NCBI GenBank assembly: GCA_024742815.1
Contig: JANSXX010000015.1
Coordinates: 18,365-82,364, forward strand
DNA from: HXMU1420-13 sp024742815
GTDB taxonomy: Bacteria > Bacteroidota > Rhodothermia > Balneolales > Balneolaceae
DNA: 64,000 nt
Direction of reading: 5' to 3'
Below are positions 8,466 through 16,941 of the stretch, piece after piece. The notes under the pieces are model-generated. The model was not told the DNA's origin. It worked only from the letters and a program-made list of their open reading frames with translations, and did no database searches. How positions within the stretch are numbered: the first letter of the stretch is position 1; the number at the start of each line of letters is the position of its first letter. Made by a program: the position numbers and the translations under genes.

Positions 8466-8654
8466 TTATTTTGTGTTGTCGGATAAGTCTTCAAATTCGG
8501 CATCTTCGATCTGATCCAGATTTCTGCGTCCGGATCGTGATCTTGGCCGAGGCGGAGTAAAATGTTGTTTGCGCCCGTTGGAAGGTAAGAACAATCGACG
8601 TATATATCTTCTTATCAACCAGAAAAGCAGTAAAAAGAAAAGAAGTTTTAACAT
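8466..8654 (-). CDS. Small single-pass membrane protein
   Basis: 62 aa. It opens with a hydrophobic helix (LKLLFFLLLFWLI, residues 2-14), immediately followed by an Arg-rich stretch (RRYIRRLF), as expected for an inner-membrane anchor with a cytoplasmic positive side. A Pro/Arg/Ser-rich then acidic tail ends QIEDAEFEDLSDNTK. Similar small proteins with this layout (DUF4834-like) occur in Bacteroidota. It sits two bases after the kinase gene and four before the TPR gene, so a real, co-expressed small gene is likely. Function unknown. Confidence 0.6.
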   Translation of the reverse strand: MLKLLFFLLLFWLIRRYIRRLFLPSNGRKQHFTPPRPRSRSGRRNLDQIEDAEFEDLSDNTK

Positions 8655-8656
8655 AA

Positions 8657-9298
8657 CTAAGGGGCTATGTGAATATGAGTGTTTGAGTGGATGGGCCGCT
8701 CAAAAATTTGCTCCTCGATGTACGTTAAGTGCTCCGGATTGTTAACAAAATCAATTTCAGTTGCATTGATGAAAATAACCGGTGTGCGATTATAGTGATA
8801 AAAAAAGTGATTATATGCGTTGTTCAAATCTCTTAAATAATCCGGTGTAATGTGCTGTTCGTAATCACGGCCTCGTTGGTCGATGTTTTTCATCAGGCGA
8901 TCCACAGACGATTGAATGAAAACAACAAGATTTGGTTGTGCAGCAATCCCGGTCATTATATTAAAGATGCTGTCGTAAAGTGCGAGTTCGTCCTGATCTA
9001 AATTAAGTCGGGCAAAAATACGGTCTTTATCAAAAATGTAATCCGAAATAGTAAGCTGGTGAAACAAATCACCACTCATCATATTTTGTTGTTGCTTAAA
9101 ACGGCTTGCCAGAAAAGCGAGTTGTGTTTGAAAAGCATAGCGTTCTCGGTCTTCATAAAACTTCGGCAGAAAAGGATTATCCTCAAATTCTTCCAGCACT
9201 AAACGTGCACCACGGCGTTCGGCTAATAAGTTTGCGAGCGAGGTTTTACCGGCTCCGATTACCCCTTCTATTGCTATAAAATCGAGTGGATTCGACAT
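8657..9298 (-). CDS. Deoxynucleoside kinase family protein
   Basis: 213 aa. It phosphorylates deoxynucleosides for nucleotide salvage. The P-loop is GVIGAGKTS (residues 12-20), followed by the family markers LEEFEDNPFLPKFYED, an FQTQLAFLASRF helix with the substrate-binding Gln, and SDYIFDKDRIFA. QSSVDRLMKNIDQRGRDYE is the lid/ERS-like region. Specificity (dA, dG, dC or dT) cannot be read from the sequence. The start lies one base before the folK stop, so it is part of the dnaA-folB-folK cluster, linking DNA precursor supply with folate synthesis. Confidence 0.88.
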   Translation of the reverse strand: MSNPLDFIAIEGVIGAGKTSLANLLAERRGARLVLEEFEDNPFLPKFYEDRERYAFQTQLAFLASRFKQQQNMMSGDLFHQLTISDYIFDKDRIFARLNLDQDELALYDSIFNIMTGIAAQPNLVVFIQSSVDRLMKNIDQRGRDYEQHITPDYLRDLNNAYNHFFYHYNRTPVIFINATEIDFVNNPEHLTYIEEQIFERPIHSNTHIHIAP

Positions 9299-9299
9299 A

Positions 9300-9788
9300 T
9301 TACCAGTTCAGCGAGGTTTTTCGGATGGCCATTTTTGGTGCTTTTTTGAGCAGTGTTTCTATTGGGGTATGATCTTTCGGGTCAACCCAATTTGGTTCGA
9401 TTTCCTGAATGGGCAATAATACGAATAATCGGGAACTGTATTCAGGATGAGGTATCTGTAAATTTGGCAAATCAATGATTTCCTCGCAGAAAGCAATAAT
9501 GTCCAAATCAAGCGGGCGGGCCGTCCATTTGGGGTAACGTGATGGCCTGCCTTGCGCATGTTCTTGCTTTTTGCACTCCTCAAAAAGTTCAACAGCACTA
9601 AGTGTAGATTCTATCGAGATTGCGGCGTTCAGAAAATCAAACTCAGAAGGACCAATGGGTTCCGATAAATAAATGGAAGATTTTTTTATCGGAGCTTCAG
9701 ATAGGTTGCTAAGAAACTCAGCGGCTTTTTTTAGTTGTGTGTGTGGATTATCGAGATTAGAGCCTAACGCAATTATAGTCCGGGCCAT
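9300..9788 (-). CDS. folK: 2-amino-4-hydroxy-6-hydroxymethyldihydropteridine diphosphokinase
   Basis: 162 aa, the normal size for HPPK. It transfers pyrophosphate from ATP to 6-hydroxymethyl-7,8-dihydropterin in folate synthesis. It begins IALGSNLDNP, and the signature RPLDLDIIAF lies near the middle with PHPEYSSRLFVLLP after it, covering the Mg/ATP ligands. It overlaps the end of folB by 16 bases, so translation is coupled with the enzyme for the preceding step. Confidence 0.95.
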   Translation of the reverse strand: MARTIIALGSNLDNPHTQLKKAAEFLSNLSEAPIKKSSIYLSEPIGPSEFDFLNAAISIESTLSAVELFEECKKQEHAQGRPSRYPKWTARPLDLDIIAFCEEIIDLPNLQIPHPEYSSRLFVLLPIQEIEPNWVDPKDHTPIETLLKKAPKMAIRKTSLNW

Positions 9789-10135
9789 GACAATGTTACT
9801 TCAGAATACTCGCAAGTATGTTCGATAGGGGGATTTAGTTTGCGTACGGTCACTTCAAAATGGTTAAGGGATGGAAATCGCACTGAAATCTTTTCCCCAA
9901 TTTGAAATGCAAGATGTTCTATCAAGTTTTTGGAAGGTCCAAGCATCACTTCTTTGGCGCAATCGTGTAGCTGAGCGTAATCTATGGTATCACTTAAATT
10001 ATCGGAATAAGCAGAAGTTCGTAGCGAGGTTCGGATTAGAATATCTACCTCAAAATTATTTCCATTCTGCTTTTCATGCTCAAATACACCGTGCATGCCT
10101 CGAAACTTGAGGCCTTTTAACCTCAATGTGTCCAT
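9773..10135 (-). CDS. folB: Dihydroneopterin aldolase
   Basis: 120 aa. It converts 7,8-dihydroneopterin to 6-hydroxymethyl-7,8-dihydropterin. The FolB fold is recognised from LKGLKFRGMHGVFEHEKQNGNNFEVDI at the start, DTIDYAQLHDCAKEVM in the middle and VTVRKLNPPIEHTCEYSEV at the end. Its ATG shares a base with the dnaA stop (TAATG), so it is translationally coupled to dnaA and, by overlap, to folK. Confidence 0.95.
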   Translation of the reverse strand: MDTLRLKGLKFRGMHGVFEHEKQNGNNFEVDILIRTSLRTSAYSDNLSDTIDYAQLHDCAKEVMLGPSKNLIEHLAFQIGEKISVRFPSLNHFEVTVRKLNPPIEHTCEYSEVTLSWPGL

Positions 10136-11580
10136 TAAAGGCTGGCTACTTCTATGCGTTGATGTAATTCCTCAAGAATACGTTTGTGCTTCGGGCTGGT
10201 CATCATGCGTTCTTCAACAGTAGAGATAGCATGGATTACCGTAGAGTGATCGCGTCCACCAAAATGTAATCCGATTGTTTTTAAGCTCGATTTAGTAAAC
10301 CGCTTAGAGAGATACATCGCAATTTGGCGTGCTTCTACAATTTCCTGCTTTCGGGTTTTTTCACGCACTTTATTGGTATCAATTCCAAAATAATCACACA
10401 CGTAATTTTGAATGGATTCGATGGAGATCTGCGTGTGCGATTCTTTCACCATGTCTTTAAGTACGCGCTTTGCCATCGCAAGATCTATGTCGTCGATGTT
10501 TTGCAGCGATGCATGTGCCAATAACTTTATGATAGCTCCTTCTAAATCACGTACATTCGATTTGAAATTATGAGCGATGAACTCAATAATTTCCGGCTCA
10601 ATTTCAATGCCATTGTCATTGGCTTTACGCTCTAAAATAGCATAACGAGTTTCGTATTCCGGCATTTGCAAATCTGCACTCAATCCCCAGCTAAAACGAG
10701 AAATTAGCCGTTCTTCGATATCAGGCACATCTTTCGGAGCACGATCGCTACTTAAAACGATTTGTTTTCCTTCTTGATGAAGGGCATTAAAAATGTGGAA
10801 GAACTCTTCCTGTGTTTTTTCTTTACCACTAAAAAACTGAATGTCATCTACAATCAATACATCAATGTTGCGGTAGAACATCGAAAACTCACTGGCACGG
10901 TTGTTTCGGATGGCGTGTACAAACTCATTCGTAAATGCTTCAGAAGAGATGTACAACACCGATTTTTCGTCGCCAAACTTTTGCTTTACACGATTACCGA
11001 TACTTTGAATTAAATGGGTTTTTCCTAAACCGGTAGGGCCATAAATGAAAAAAGGATTAAATGAATTGCTTCCGGGGTTATCAGCAATAGCCATAGCGGC
11101 TGAGCGAGCTAAACGATTACAATCTCCTTCTATATATCGCTCAAATACGTACGAACTGTTTAAGTTTGAATCGATCTTAGTTTTTTTGATGCCGGGAATT
11201 ACAAAAGGGTTCTCAATTACTTCCGGCGAATATTCGGGATAACCATTGATGTTTTGCGGTTGAACCGGTGGCATAGGGCGCTGGGGCAGACGCACTGCAC
11301 GATTGTTTTCGAATTGCTCCGATTTTTCCATCAAAATTGAATATTCAAGCTTTCCCTCCGGTCCTAGCACTTTTGCCAGGGTAGAGCGTAGCATATTATA
11401 ATAGTGCTCTTCCAGCCATTCGTACCAAAATTGGCTGGGTACCTGAATAGTTAAGGTGTTATCGGATAGACTAACCGGCTTAATTGGTTCAAACCACGAC
11501 TTAAATTTTTGATAGCTAATGTTATCCTTAATAATATCCAGACAGTTGTCCCACGCTGTCTCTGCTGAAACCTTTTGCAA
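10135..11580 (-). CDS. dnaA: Chromosomal replication initiator protein DnaA
   Basis: 481 aa. It binds DnaA boxes at oriC and opens the duplex. Domain I is at about 1-85 and a short variable domain II follows. The AAA+ domain carries Walker A GPTGLGKTH (181-189) and Walker B VLIVDDIQFF. The C-terminal DNA-binding domain has GGRDHSTVIHAI. The upstream region has DnaA boxes, consistent with autoregulation and possibly with the origin itself. It heads a six-gene minus-strand cluster (folB, folK, deoxynucleoside kinase, small membrane protein, TPR); dnaN and gyrB are not adjacent, and recF lies 14 kb away on the other strand. Confidence 0.98.
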   Translation of the reverse strand: MQKVSAETAWDNCLDIIKDNISYQKFKSWFEPIKPVSLSDNTLTIQVPSQFWYEWLEEHYYNMLRSTLAKVLGPEGKLEYSILMEKSEQFENNRAVRLPQRPMPPVQPQNINGYPEYSPEVIENPFVIPGIKKTKIDSNLNSSYVFERYIEGDCNRLARSAAMAIADNPGSNSFNPFFIYGPTGLGKTHLIQSIGNRVKQKFGDEKSVLYISSEAFTNEFVHAIRNNRASEFSMFYRNIDVLIVDDIQFFSGKEKTQEEFFHIFNALHQEGKQIVLSSDRAPKDVPDIEERLISRFSWGLSADLQMPEYETRYAILERKANDNGIEIEPEIIEFIAHNFKSNVRDLEGAIIKLLAHASLQNIDDIDLAMAKRVLKDMVKESHTQISIESIQNYVCDYFGIDTNKVREKTRKQEIVEARQIAMYLSKRFTKSSLKTIGLHFGGRDHSTVIHAISTVEERMMTSPKHKRILEELHQRIEVASL

Positions 11581-11935
11581 TGTTTCTTTTTCCTCCAGTA
11601 CTAAGTTGATCGATTCGATGAGTGGATCAGTTATCCACAGCAGAATTAGACCCCAAGTGCGTCAATTCGATTTGAAAATGATGAATTATTCCTCACTTGT
11701 CAAACGGAGAGTTGGCAATTACTTGAAAGTTATCCACATTGATGCAATGCTTGTAAACCACTGCAAGACAGTGTTTTATTTTGTTTATGGCAGTTTTGTG
11801 AAATTTATATGAAGGGCGCATAATATTGGCGTAACATACTATTCAAAAGGGGGTAGGCGAAAATTTTAAAACCGCTAATTTTTTTCCACAAGTTTTCCAC
11901 ATTTTATTCAGTGGTGTAAAAGGAAAAAAATCAAA
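11581..11935. other. Candidate replication origin / DnaA-box region
   Basis: This 355-base non-coding gap between prmC and dnaA has two perfect DnaA boxes, TTATCCACA, at 11631-11639 and 11730-11738. It also has two near-boxes, TTTTCCACA, at 11882-11890 and 11893-11901, all in the same orientation, with AT-rich runs between (about 11770-11830 and 11860-11935). This fits either oriC or a DnaA-autoregulated promoter region; GC-skew data would be needed to choose. Confidence 0.5.
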
Positions 11936-12817
11936 TTAAAAATCACTTTTTTTTCCGTGAAATATGCCCCTTATGTAGCGGTGCTTACCTGCATAATCAA
12001 CTATTAGTTCTGCGTCCCAAAACGGAGGTTTAAAAAGTGAGAGTACCTCATCGCCAAAGCGTTCATTAATCTCTAGGTAAATCTTCCCGTTGACAGCGAG
12101 AATTTGCTCCGCTAAGTTTTTTAAGGCTGAGTAAATCTTATGGGTGCTTTCGCAGAATAGAGCGAGTTCGGGTTCAAAGTCTTTTACCTCAATATCGAGC
12201 GAGGCTTTTTCCTCGTTCAAAATATAAGGTGGGTTAGAAATTAACACATCAACAGTTAGCCCTGTAACTTCTGTTGAAGGATTAAATAGATCATTCAGAA
12301 TGAAATTTACCTCCGCCTGAAGAACCTCTGCATTTTTCTTAGCGATTGCTAATGCATCTCCCGAAATATCGGTAGCGGTTACTGCCCAATCAGAGCGTTC
12401 TTTTTTTAAGGTGATTGGAATGCATCCCGAACCCGTGCCAATATCAATAACAGTAAGTTCGGTGGTATTTTTATGCTCTCCAAGAACAAGTTCCACTAAT
12501 TGTTCAGTTTCAGGGCGGGGAATTAATACACCGGGTGCAACCTTAAAAGGGTATCCAAAAAAATCAGTTTCCCCAATTATGTATTGTAAAGGCTCATGCA
12601 GTGCTCTTCGCTTTACAAAAGGGCGTAGAGTTTCCAGTTCTTCTGCCGATAATGGGCGGTCGTACATCAAGTACAAATCTAATCGTTTTACCTTTAGTAC
12701 ATAGGCTAACAGCCATTCGATACTAAATCTGGCATTGCCGATTGCTTTGCTTTCGAAGAAGCTGGTTGCCCATTCCAGCATTTTTAATACCGTCCAGTCG
12801 GAGCGGGATTCGGCCAT
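11936..12817 (-). CDS. prmC: Peptide chain release factor N5-glutamine methyltransferase
   Basis: 293 aa. It methylates the GGQ glutamine of release factors RF1 and RF2 using SAM. The N-terminal helical domain recognises the release factor. The SAM-binding motif is DIGTGSGC (125-132) and the catalytic NPPY is at 195-198, the hallmark of glutamine/adenine N-methyltransferases; LIPRPETEQLV is another PrmC marker. It begins three bases after a 128-aa unknown gene and is likely co-transcribed with it. No prfA is adjacent. Confidence 0.95.
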   Translation of the reverse strand: MAESRSDWTVLKMLEWATSFFESKAIGNARFSIEWLLAYVLKVKRLDLYLMYDRPLSAEELETLRPFVKRRALHEPLQYIIGETDFFGYPFKVAPGVLIPRPETEQLVELVLGEHKNTTELTVIDIGTGSGCIPITLKKERSDWAVTATDISGDALAIAKKNAEVLQAEVNFILNDLFNPSTEVTGLTVDVLISNPPYILNEEKASLDIEVKDFEPELALFCESTHKIYSALKNLAEQILAVNGKIYLEINERFGDEVLSLFKPPFWDAELIVDYAGKHRYIRGIFHGKKSDF

Positions 12818-12820
12818 AAA

Positions 12821-13207
12821 CTATTCTTCTTCTTTGGTGTCAGATACGGTCTCTTCCTGAACCGTTAACCCATAACGTTTCGCAAAATCAAAGATAAAAT
12901 CCATTACGCTTTCTTCAATTTTTTGCTGTTCTGTGAGCGAACTTCCCCGAAATCCCATGCGTCCGCCGGTTTTTTTCAGGATGATTTTGTTGTGCTGAGG
13001 AGTAGTTTCAAAGATGCATGTGAGTGTAATACTAGAGTTGATTTGCTTTTCGTACTCTTCGTAAACTGCAACATCCATGTTCGTTTGTAAGCTCTCGAAG
13101 TTTCTGGAATGCAGGAACTTAGGTGGGTATTCAGTAAACATTTTGGTTGACATGCGCTTGAGAGTTGCGGAGGGGCCAAATACTAAATACGTTGTGTGTG
13201 AATTCAT
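12821..13207 (-). CDS. Conserved-looking hypothetical protein upstream of prmC
   Basis: 128 aa and not recognised. There is no signal peptide or membrane span. It has mixed alpha/beta character with the notable segments FGPSATLKRMSTKMFTEYP, a basic KKTGGRMGFRGSS patch and a helical ESVMDFIFDFAKRYG, ending in an acidic KEEE tail. Tight spacing to prmC (three bases) and an ATG at the head of the operon support it as a real gene, probably cytoplasmic. Confidence 0.6.
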   Translation of the reverse strand: MNSHTTYLVFGPSATLKRMSTKMFTEYPPKFLHSRNFESLQTNMDVAVYEEYEKQINSSITLTCIFETTPQHNKIILKKTGGRMGFRGSSLTEQQKIEESVMDFIFDFAKRYGLTVQEETVSDTKEEE

Positions 13208-13358
13208 TCCAGTAATAAACGAGTTTGTTGCTTTTTAATAACGAAAATTTGCTGTGCTGAAAATAACAGGTTATGCATTTAAGACAATAAGAAAATGGAG
13301 AAAATTTCGTTGTAACTTTGTTTATTCGAAATGAACGTAAAGTTTTAGACTAACCTAC

Positions 13359-14195
13359 ATGAAATTACGACCCACCATTATCACGTTTTTTGTATTGATA
13401 GCAGCGCTCGCCACTCCGGTATCTGCACAATATGGAGAACCGGAAATTCAAGAGATAATCCAACCGAAAAATTTATATGACGAGGGCTACAAAAGGGGAT
13501 TTGGATTCAATTTTAGCTTAAATGATTTCGGTTTTGGAGTTGGCGCGCAATACCGATTGGGGCTTAGTCCATATACCGAGGCTCTAATAAATCTGAAAAT
13601 TGCAGGCTTGCGCGACCCAAGTGAGCAAACACACATCGATATTTATTTCGGCAATCGAACAATAGCGAGTAAGTATCAACGAGTGATTACCTTTCCAACC
13701 ACTATCGGATTGAAGCGACGCCTATTTGCGAGTCAAATTTCCGATAATTTTCGAGTGCATACTTCAATGAGTGCCGGCCCCAGCTTTGCTGTTACACTTC
13801 CATACTTCAAAGACCTGAACGAAAATGGATATCGTGAAGATGATATTTTTAGATACGGTACTTTTGGGGTTGAGCCCATTAACGATATTTTCCAAGGATG
13901 GAGCGATGCAAATTGGGAACTTGGCTGGACTGGAGAATTAGTACTCGGAATAGATTTTGGCGATAACTTTGCCCGATTACAAACTCTGCAGTTTGGTTAC
14001 ACCTTTTACTACTTCGACCAAGGATTACAGATTATGGAGCCCAATGCGCCTATTATCAACAGTAGAGGTGGAATAATTGACGAAAATGGTGACGGCTTCC
14101 CAGACTTTCCTGAAGGATTTCGACCTGCCAACGACCCTGTAAAATACTTCGGTTCTGCTCAGATAACTTTCATTATTGGATGGATGTTTGATTAA
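13359..14195 (+). CDS. Putative outer-membrane beta-barrel protein
   Basis: 278 aa. The signal peptide ends near TPVSAQ (residue 24). The body alternates short Gly/aromatic strands (FGFNFSLNDFGFGVGAQYRLG, LQTLQFGYTFYYFD) and ends AQITFIIGWMFD, with an aromatic near the C-terminus, consistent with an 8- to 12-strand outer-membrane barrel. No named family was recognised. A Bacteroidota-type -7 element, TAACTTTG, lies at 13313-13320, 38 bases before the start. The last 23 bases overlap the convergent HAD hydrolase gene. Confidence 0.6.
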   Translation: MKLRPTIITFFVLIAALATPVSAQYGEPEIQEIIQPKNLYDEGYKRGFGFNFSLNDFGFGVGAQYRLGLSPYTEALINLKIAGLRDPSEQTHIDIYFGNRTIASKYQRVITFPTTIGLKRRLFASQISDNFRVHTSMSAGPSFAVTLPYFKDLNENGYREDDIFRYGTFGVEPINDIFQGWSDANWELGWTGELVLGIDFGDNFARLQTLQFGYTFYYFDQGLQIMEPNAPIINSRGGIIDENGDGFPDFPEGFRPANDPVKYFGSAQITFIIGWMFD

Positions 14196-14880
14196 TCGTC
14201 TTACCGATTAAAGCATTAAACCAAACTTCAGGCTCTTTCAGCGAGTCTATAATTAAATCGGGACGATAAGAAGCCAATTTATCGCGGGAATACGAACCTG
14301 TTGTAACCGCAACTACTCGCATTCTCGCACTTTGTGCACACAATATATCGCGAGGGGTATCACCGATTACAACAAATTTTCGTGGATCTGCTTCTATATC
14401 GAACAACTGCTCAAATTTATTCAAAGCAATCTGCGGCAACATATTTCGGTCTTTATGAAGATCCCCATAAGCTCCAATCTTGATTTCCAATTGAATATTT
14501 GCTGCCTTCAATTTTGTTTGAGCAGCTTTTGGGAAATTTCCGGTGAGTAACCCAATTTCGAACGATGAATCAGAGAAAAAGCTAATGGCATCGTCCACAA
14601 ACTCATGTTTTAACACATGCTGAGGAGCAAGCTCTTTGGCTAAACGTTCTAAATAGCCGCTTTTTAATAATTGATATTGGGATGCAGCCTGCTCATTGTG
14701 CTCCAAAAAGGAAGAAAGAATATCATGATCTGTTCTGCCTGAAAAAGAATCGGTTTCTACGCCTTGGTAGTTAATATTTAATTCAGAAACGATGTCGCGT
14801 AAAAGTGGTCGAATGAAAGCAGAATCAACAGTTAATAAAGTACCGTCGATATCAAAAAGTATAACCCAAGGGTGTTTCAT
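14173..14880 (-). CDS. HAD-family hydrolase (phosphatase)
   Basis: 235 aa. Motif I is FDIDGTLLT (nucleophile D10, general acid D12) and motif IV is VVIGDTPRDI, with a helical cap domain between (residues about 20-90). This layout is that of phosphoglycolate-phosphatase-like HAD subfamily IA enzymes. The substrate cannot be assigned. It converges with and overlaps the outer-membrane protein gene by 23 bases. Confidence 0.85.
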   Translation of the reverse strand: MKHPWVILFDIDGTLLTVDSAFIRPLLRDIVSELNINYQGVETDSFSGRTDHDILSSFLEHNEQAASQYQLLKSGYLERLAKELAPQHVLKHEFVDDAISFFSDSSFEIGLLTGNFPKAAQTKLKAANIQLEIKIGAYGDLHKDRNMLPQIALNKFEQLFDIEADPRKFVVIGDTPRDILCAQSARMRVVAVTTGSYSRDKLASYRPDLIIDSLKEPEVWFNALIGKTINQTSIQ

Positions 14881-14983
14881 AAATAATTGTTCGATGAATA
14901 GGTGATTGTTTCTAATATAAACACTAATTACAGATTCAAATTAACCTGTCTGTCAAATCAGACCTATAAAGCATACCATGCGC

Positions 14984-15403
14984 ATGCTTAAATGTCTTCT
15001 GGTTGTGTCAATAATTCTGATTGCCTGCAAAGACAATACCATAAACACATTTATCGAAAAAGAGTTCACTATTCGAACGTTGGTTAATGCAGATGTCGGC
15101 GGCTCTTATACCGGAACTCACGTTTTTAAAAACGATGTAGAGTATGAGAATTTCTACGGCCCGGTTACCAATGGTTTCTTATTTGGAAATGAAATGATTG
15201 TTGTTGCTTACAAAGGGAGGCAATCTGTAGGAGGGCATAGATATGAAATTGTACAAGTGCTCGAAAAAGAAAATGAAATCGAAGTTCATATCGAGTTTGA
15301 AGCTTGCAAACTAACTTGTCCCACTTTAGTCACTAACCCATATCACATGATTGCCACAGATTTCAGTTCAAAAAAAGTTATCTTTTGCGAATCAGAATTT
15401 TAA
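14984..15403 (+). CDS. Putative lipoprotein of unknown function
   Basis: 139 aa from the ATG at 14984; an ATG two codons earlier (14978) is equally possible. A lipobox LIAC puts the lipidated Cys at residue 15. The mature part is small and beta-rich with a Cys pair in EACKLTCPTL and a third Cys near the end (VIFCESEF), so a disulfide is possible. No family was recognised. It is unlinked to eno, which starts 112 bases on with its own -7-like element. Confidence 0.55.
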   Translation: MLKCLLVVSIILIACKDNTINTFIEKEFTIRTLVNADVGGSYTGTHVFKNDVEYENFYGPVTNGFLFGNEMIVVAYKGRQSVGGHRYEIVQVLEKENEIEVHIEFEACKLTCPTLVTNPYHMIATDFSSKKVIFCESEF

Positions 15404-15514
15404 CAGCGGTTCACACTAAATTCATCACACACACTTAATTTATGGCCGCTTTAGGTACCGGATTATTCCTTGTACCTTTATACACTTACTTATTGAACAA
15501 AAAATGGAGAAAAA

Positions 15515-16801
15515 ATGAGCTTTATTGAAGATATCACTGCACGACAAATAATCGACTCGCGCGGTAACCCAACCGTAGAAGTAGATGTAATACTTGACAG
15601 TGGTGCTTTTGGGCGCGCTGCCGTTCCTTCCGGAGCTTCCACCGGAGAATTCGAAGCTGTTGAGCTTCGCGATGGCGATAAAGAGGTATACCTTGGAAAA
15701 GGGGTAACGAAAGCTGTAGAGAATGTAAATGAAGTAATAGCTAACGAATTTTTAGGGTTACCGGTTTTCAATCAAACAGAACTGGATGCGTTATTATTAG
15801 AATTAGACGGCACTGCAAACAAAAGCAAATTAGGTGCAAACGCTATGCTGGGCGTATCGCTTGCTATTGCTAAAGCTGCCGCAGCTGATTTAGGAATGCC
15901 GCTATGGCGTTATGTAGGTGGTGTAAACGCAAAAGTGCTGCCATTACCTATGATGAATATTATTAACGGTGGTTCGCACGCTGATAATAGCGTTGACTTG
16001 CAAGAATTTATGATTATGCCTGCCGGTGCAGAATCATTTAGCCATGCACTACAAATGGGTGCAGAAATCTTCCATACTCTCAAAAAAGTATTGGCCGGTA
16101 AAGGGTACAGCACTGCTGTTGGTGATGAAGGTGGATTCGCGCCGAACCTAAAATCAAACGAAGAAGCACTGGAAGTAATCATGCAAGCCATCGAGAAAGC
16201 AGGATACACTCCAAAAGATGACGTGCTTATTGCCTTGGATCCTGCAAGTTCCGAGTTCTACAACACCGAAACAGGATTGTATGAGTTTAAATGGAGCGAC
16301 GGTTCTAAAAAAGATACCGATGCGATGGTTGAGTACTGGAGTAACTGGGTAGATAAATATCCAATTATTTCTATCGAAGATGGAATGTACGAAGACGATT
16401 GGGATGCTTGGAAAAAACTAACCGACGCTATCGGCGATAAAGTACAGTTAGTGGGCGATGATTTATTTGTGACTAACACTGAGCGTTTAGCAAAAGGTAT
16501 AGGTCTAGGTGTTGCAAACTCAATTTTGATTAAAGTAAATCAAATCGGAACCCTTACAGAAACTTTAGATGCTATCGAAATGGCGCATAAAAACAGCTAC
16601 ACTTCGGTAATTTCTCACCGTTCAGGAGAAACTGAAGATGTAACTATTGCCGATCTATCGGTGGCAACCAATGCCGGACAAATTAAAACTGGTAGCATGA
16701 GCCGTACTGATCGTATTGCGAAATACAATCAGCTTCTAAGAATCGAAGAAGAGCTTGGCGATGCCGCTATTTTCTTAGGCCGTGATGCGTTCGGACTTTA
16801 A
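15515..16801 (+). CDS. eno: Enolase
   Basis: 428 aa, the standard length. It interconverts 2-phosphoglycerate and phosphoenolpyruvate in glycolysis. The N-terminal IEDITARQIIDSRGNPTVEVD and GASTGEFEAVELRDGD loop, the VGDEGGFAPN segment, metal ligands in ISIEDGMYEDDW and LVGDDLFVTN, and the C-terminal SHRSGETEDVTIADL all match. A GGAG at 15506-15509 precedes the ATG, and TACCTTTA at 15473-15480 resembles the -7 element. A terminator follows. It is monocistronic. Confidence 0.98.
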   Translation: MSFIEDITARQIIDSRGNPTVEVDVILDSGAFGRAAVPSGASTGEFEAVELRDGDKEVYLGKGVTKAVENVNEVIANEFLGLPVFNQTELDALLLELDGTANKSKLGANAMLGVSLAIAKAAAADLGMPLWRYVGGVNAKVLPLPMMNIINGGSHADNSVDLQEFMIMPAGAESFSHALQMGAEIFHTLKKVLAGKGYSTAVGDEGGFAPNLKSNEEALEVIMQAIEKAGYTPKDDVLIALDPASSEFYNTETGLYEFKWSDGSKKDTDAMVEYWSNWVDKYPIISIEDGMYEDDWDAWKKLTDAIGDKVQLVGDDLFVTNTERLAKGIGLGVANSILIKVNQIGTLTETLDAIEMAHKNSYTSVISHRSGETEDVTIADLSVATNAGQIKTGSMSRTDRIAKYNQLLRIEEELGDAAIFLGRDAFGL

Positions 16802-16822
16802 GTAGTTCCTTTCATTTTAAAG

Positions 16823-16855
16823 AGCCCGGATTATCCGTAAATCCGGGCTTTTTTT
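16823..16855 (+). terminator. Rho-independent terminator of eno
   Basis: A perfect 9-bp GC-rich stem (16823-16831 with 16841-16849) is followed by seven T. Confidence 0.9.
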
Positions 16856-16941
16856 ATGCATTAGAGAATTTTTCTTATCTACTAATTGAATTCAAGATCA
16901 GCTAACTTGAATCCATTCCATTTAGAGAGTTTTTTGTGCAT

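Noticed and set aside
15490..16479. Long antisense frames within eno
   Set aside because: Shadow frames of a highly conserved gene with biased codon use.
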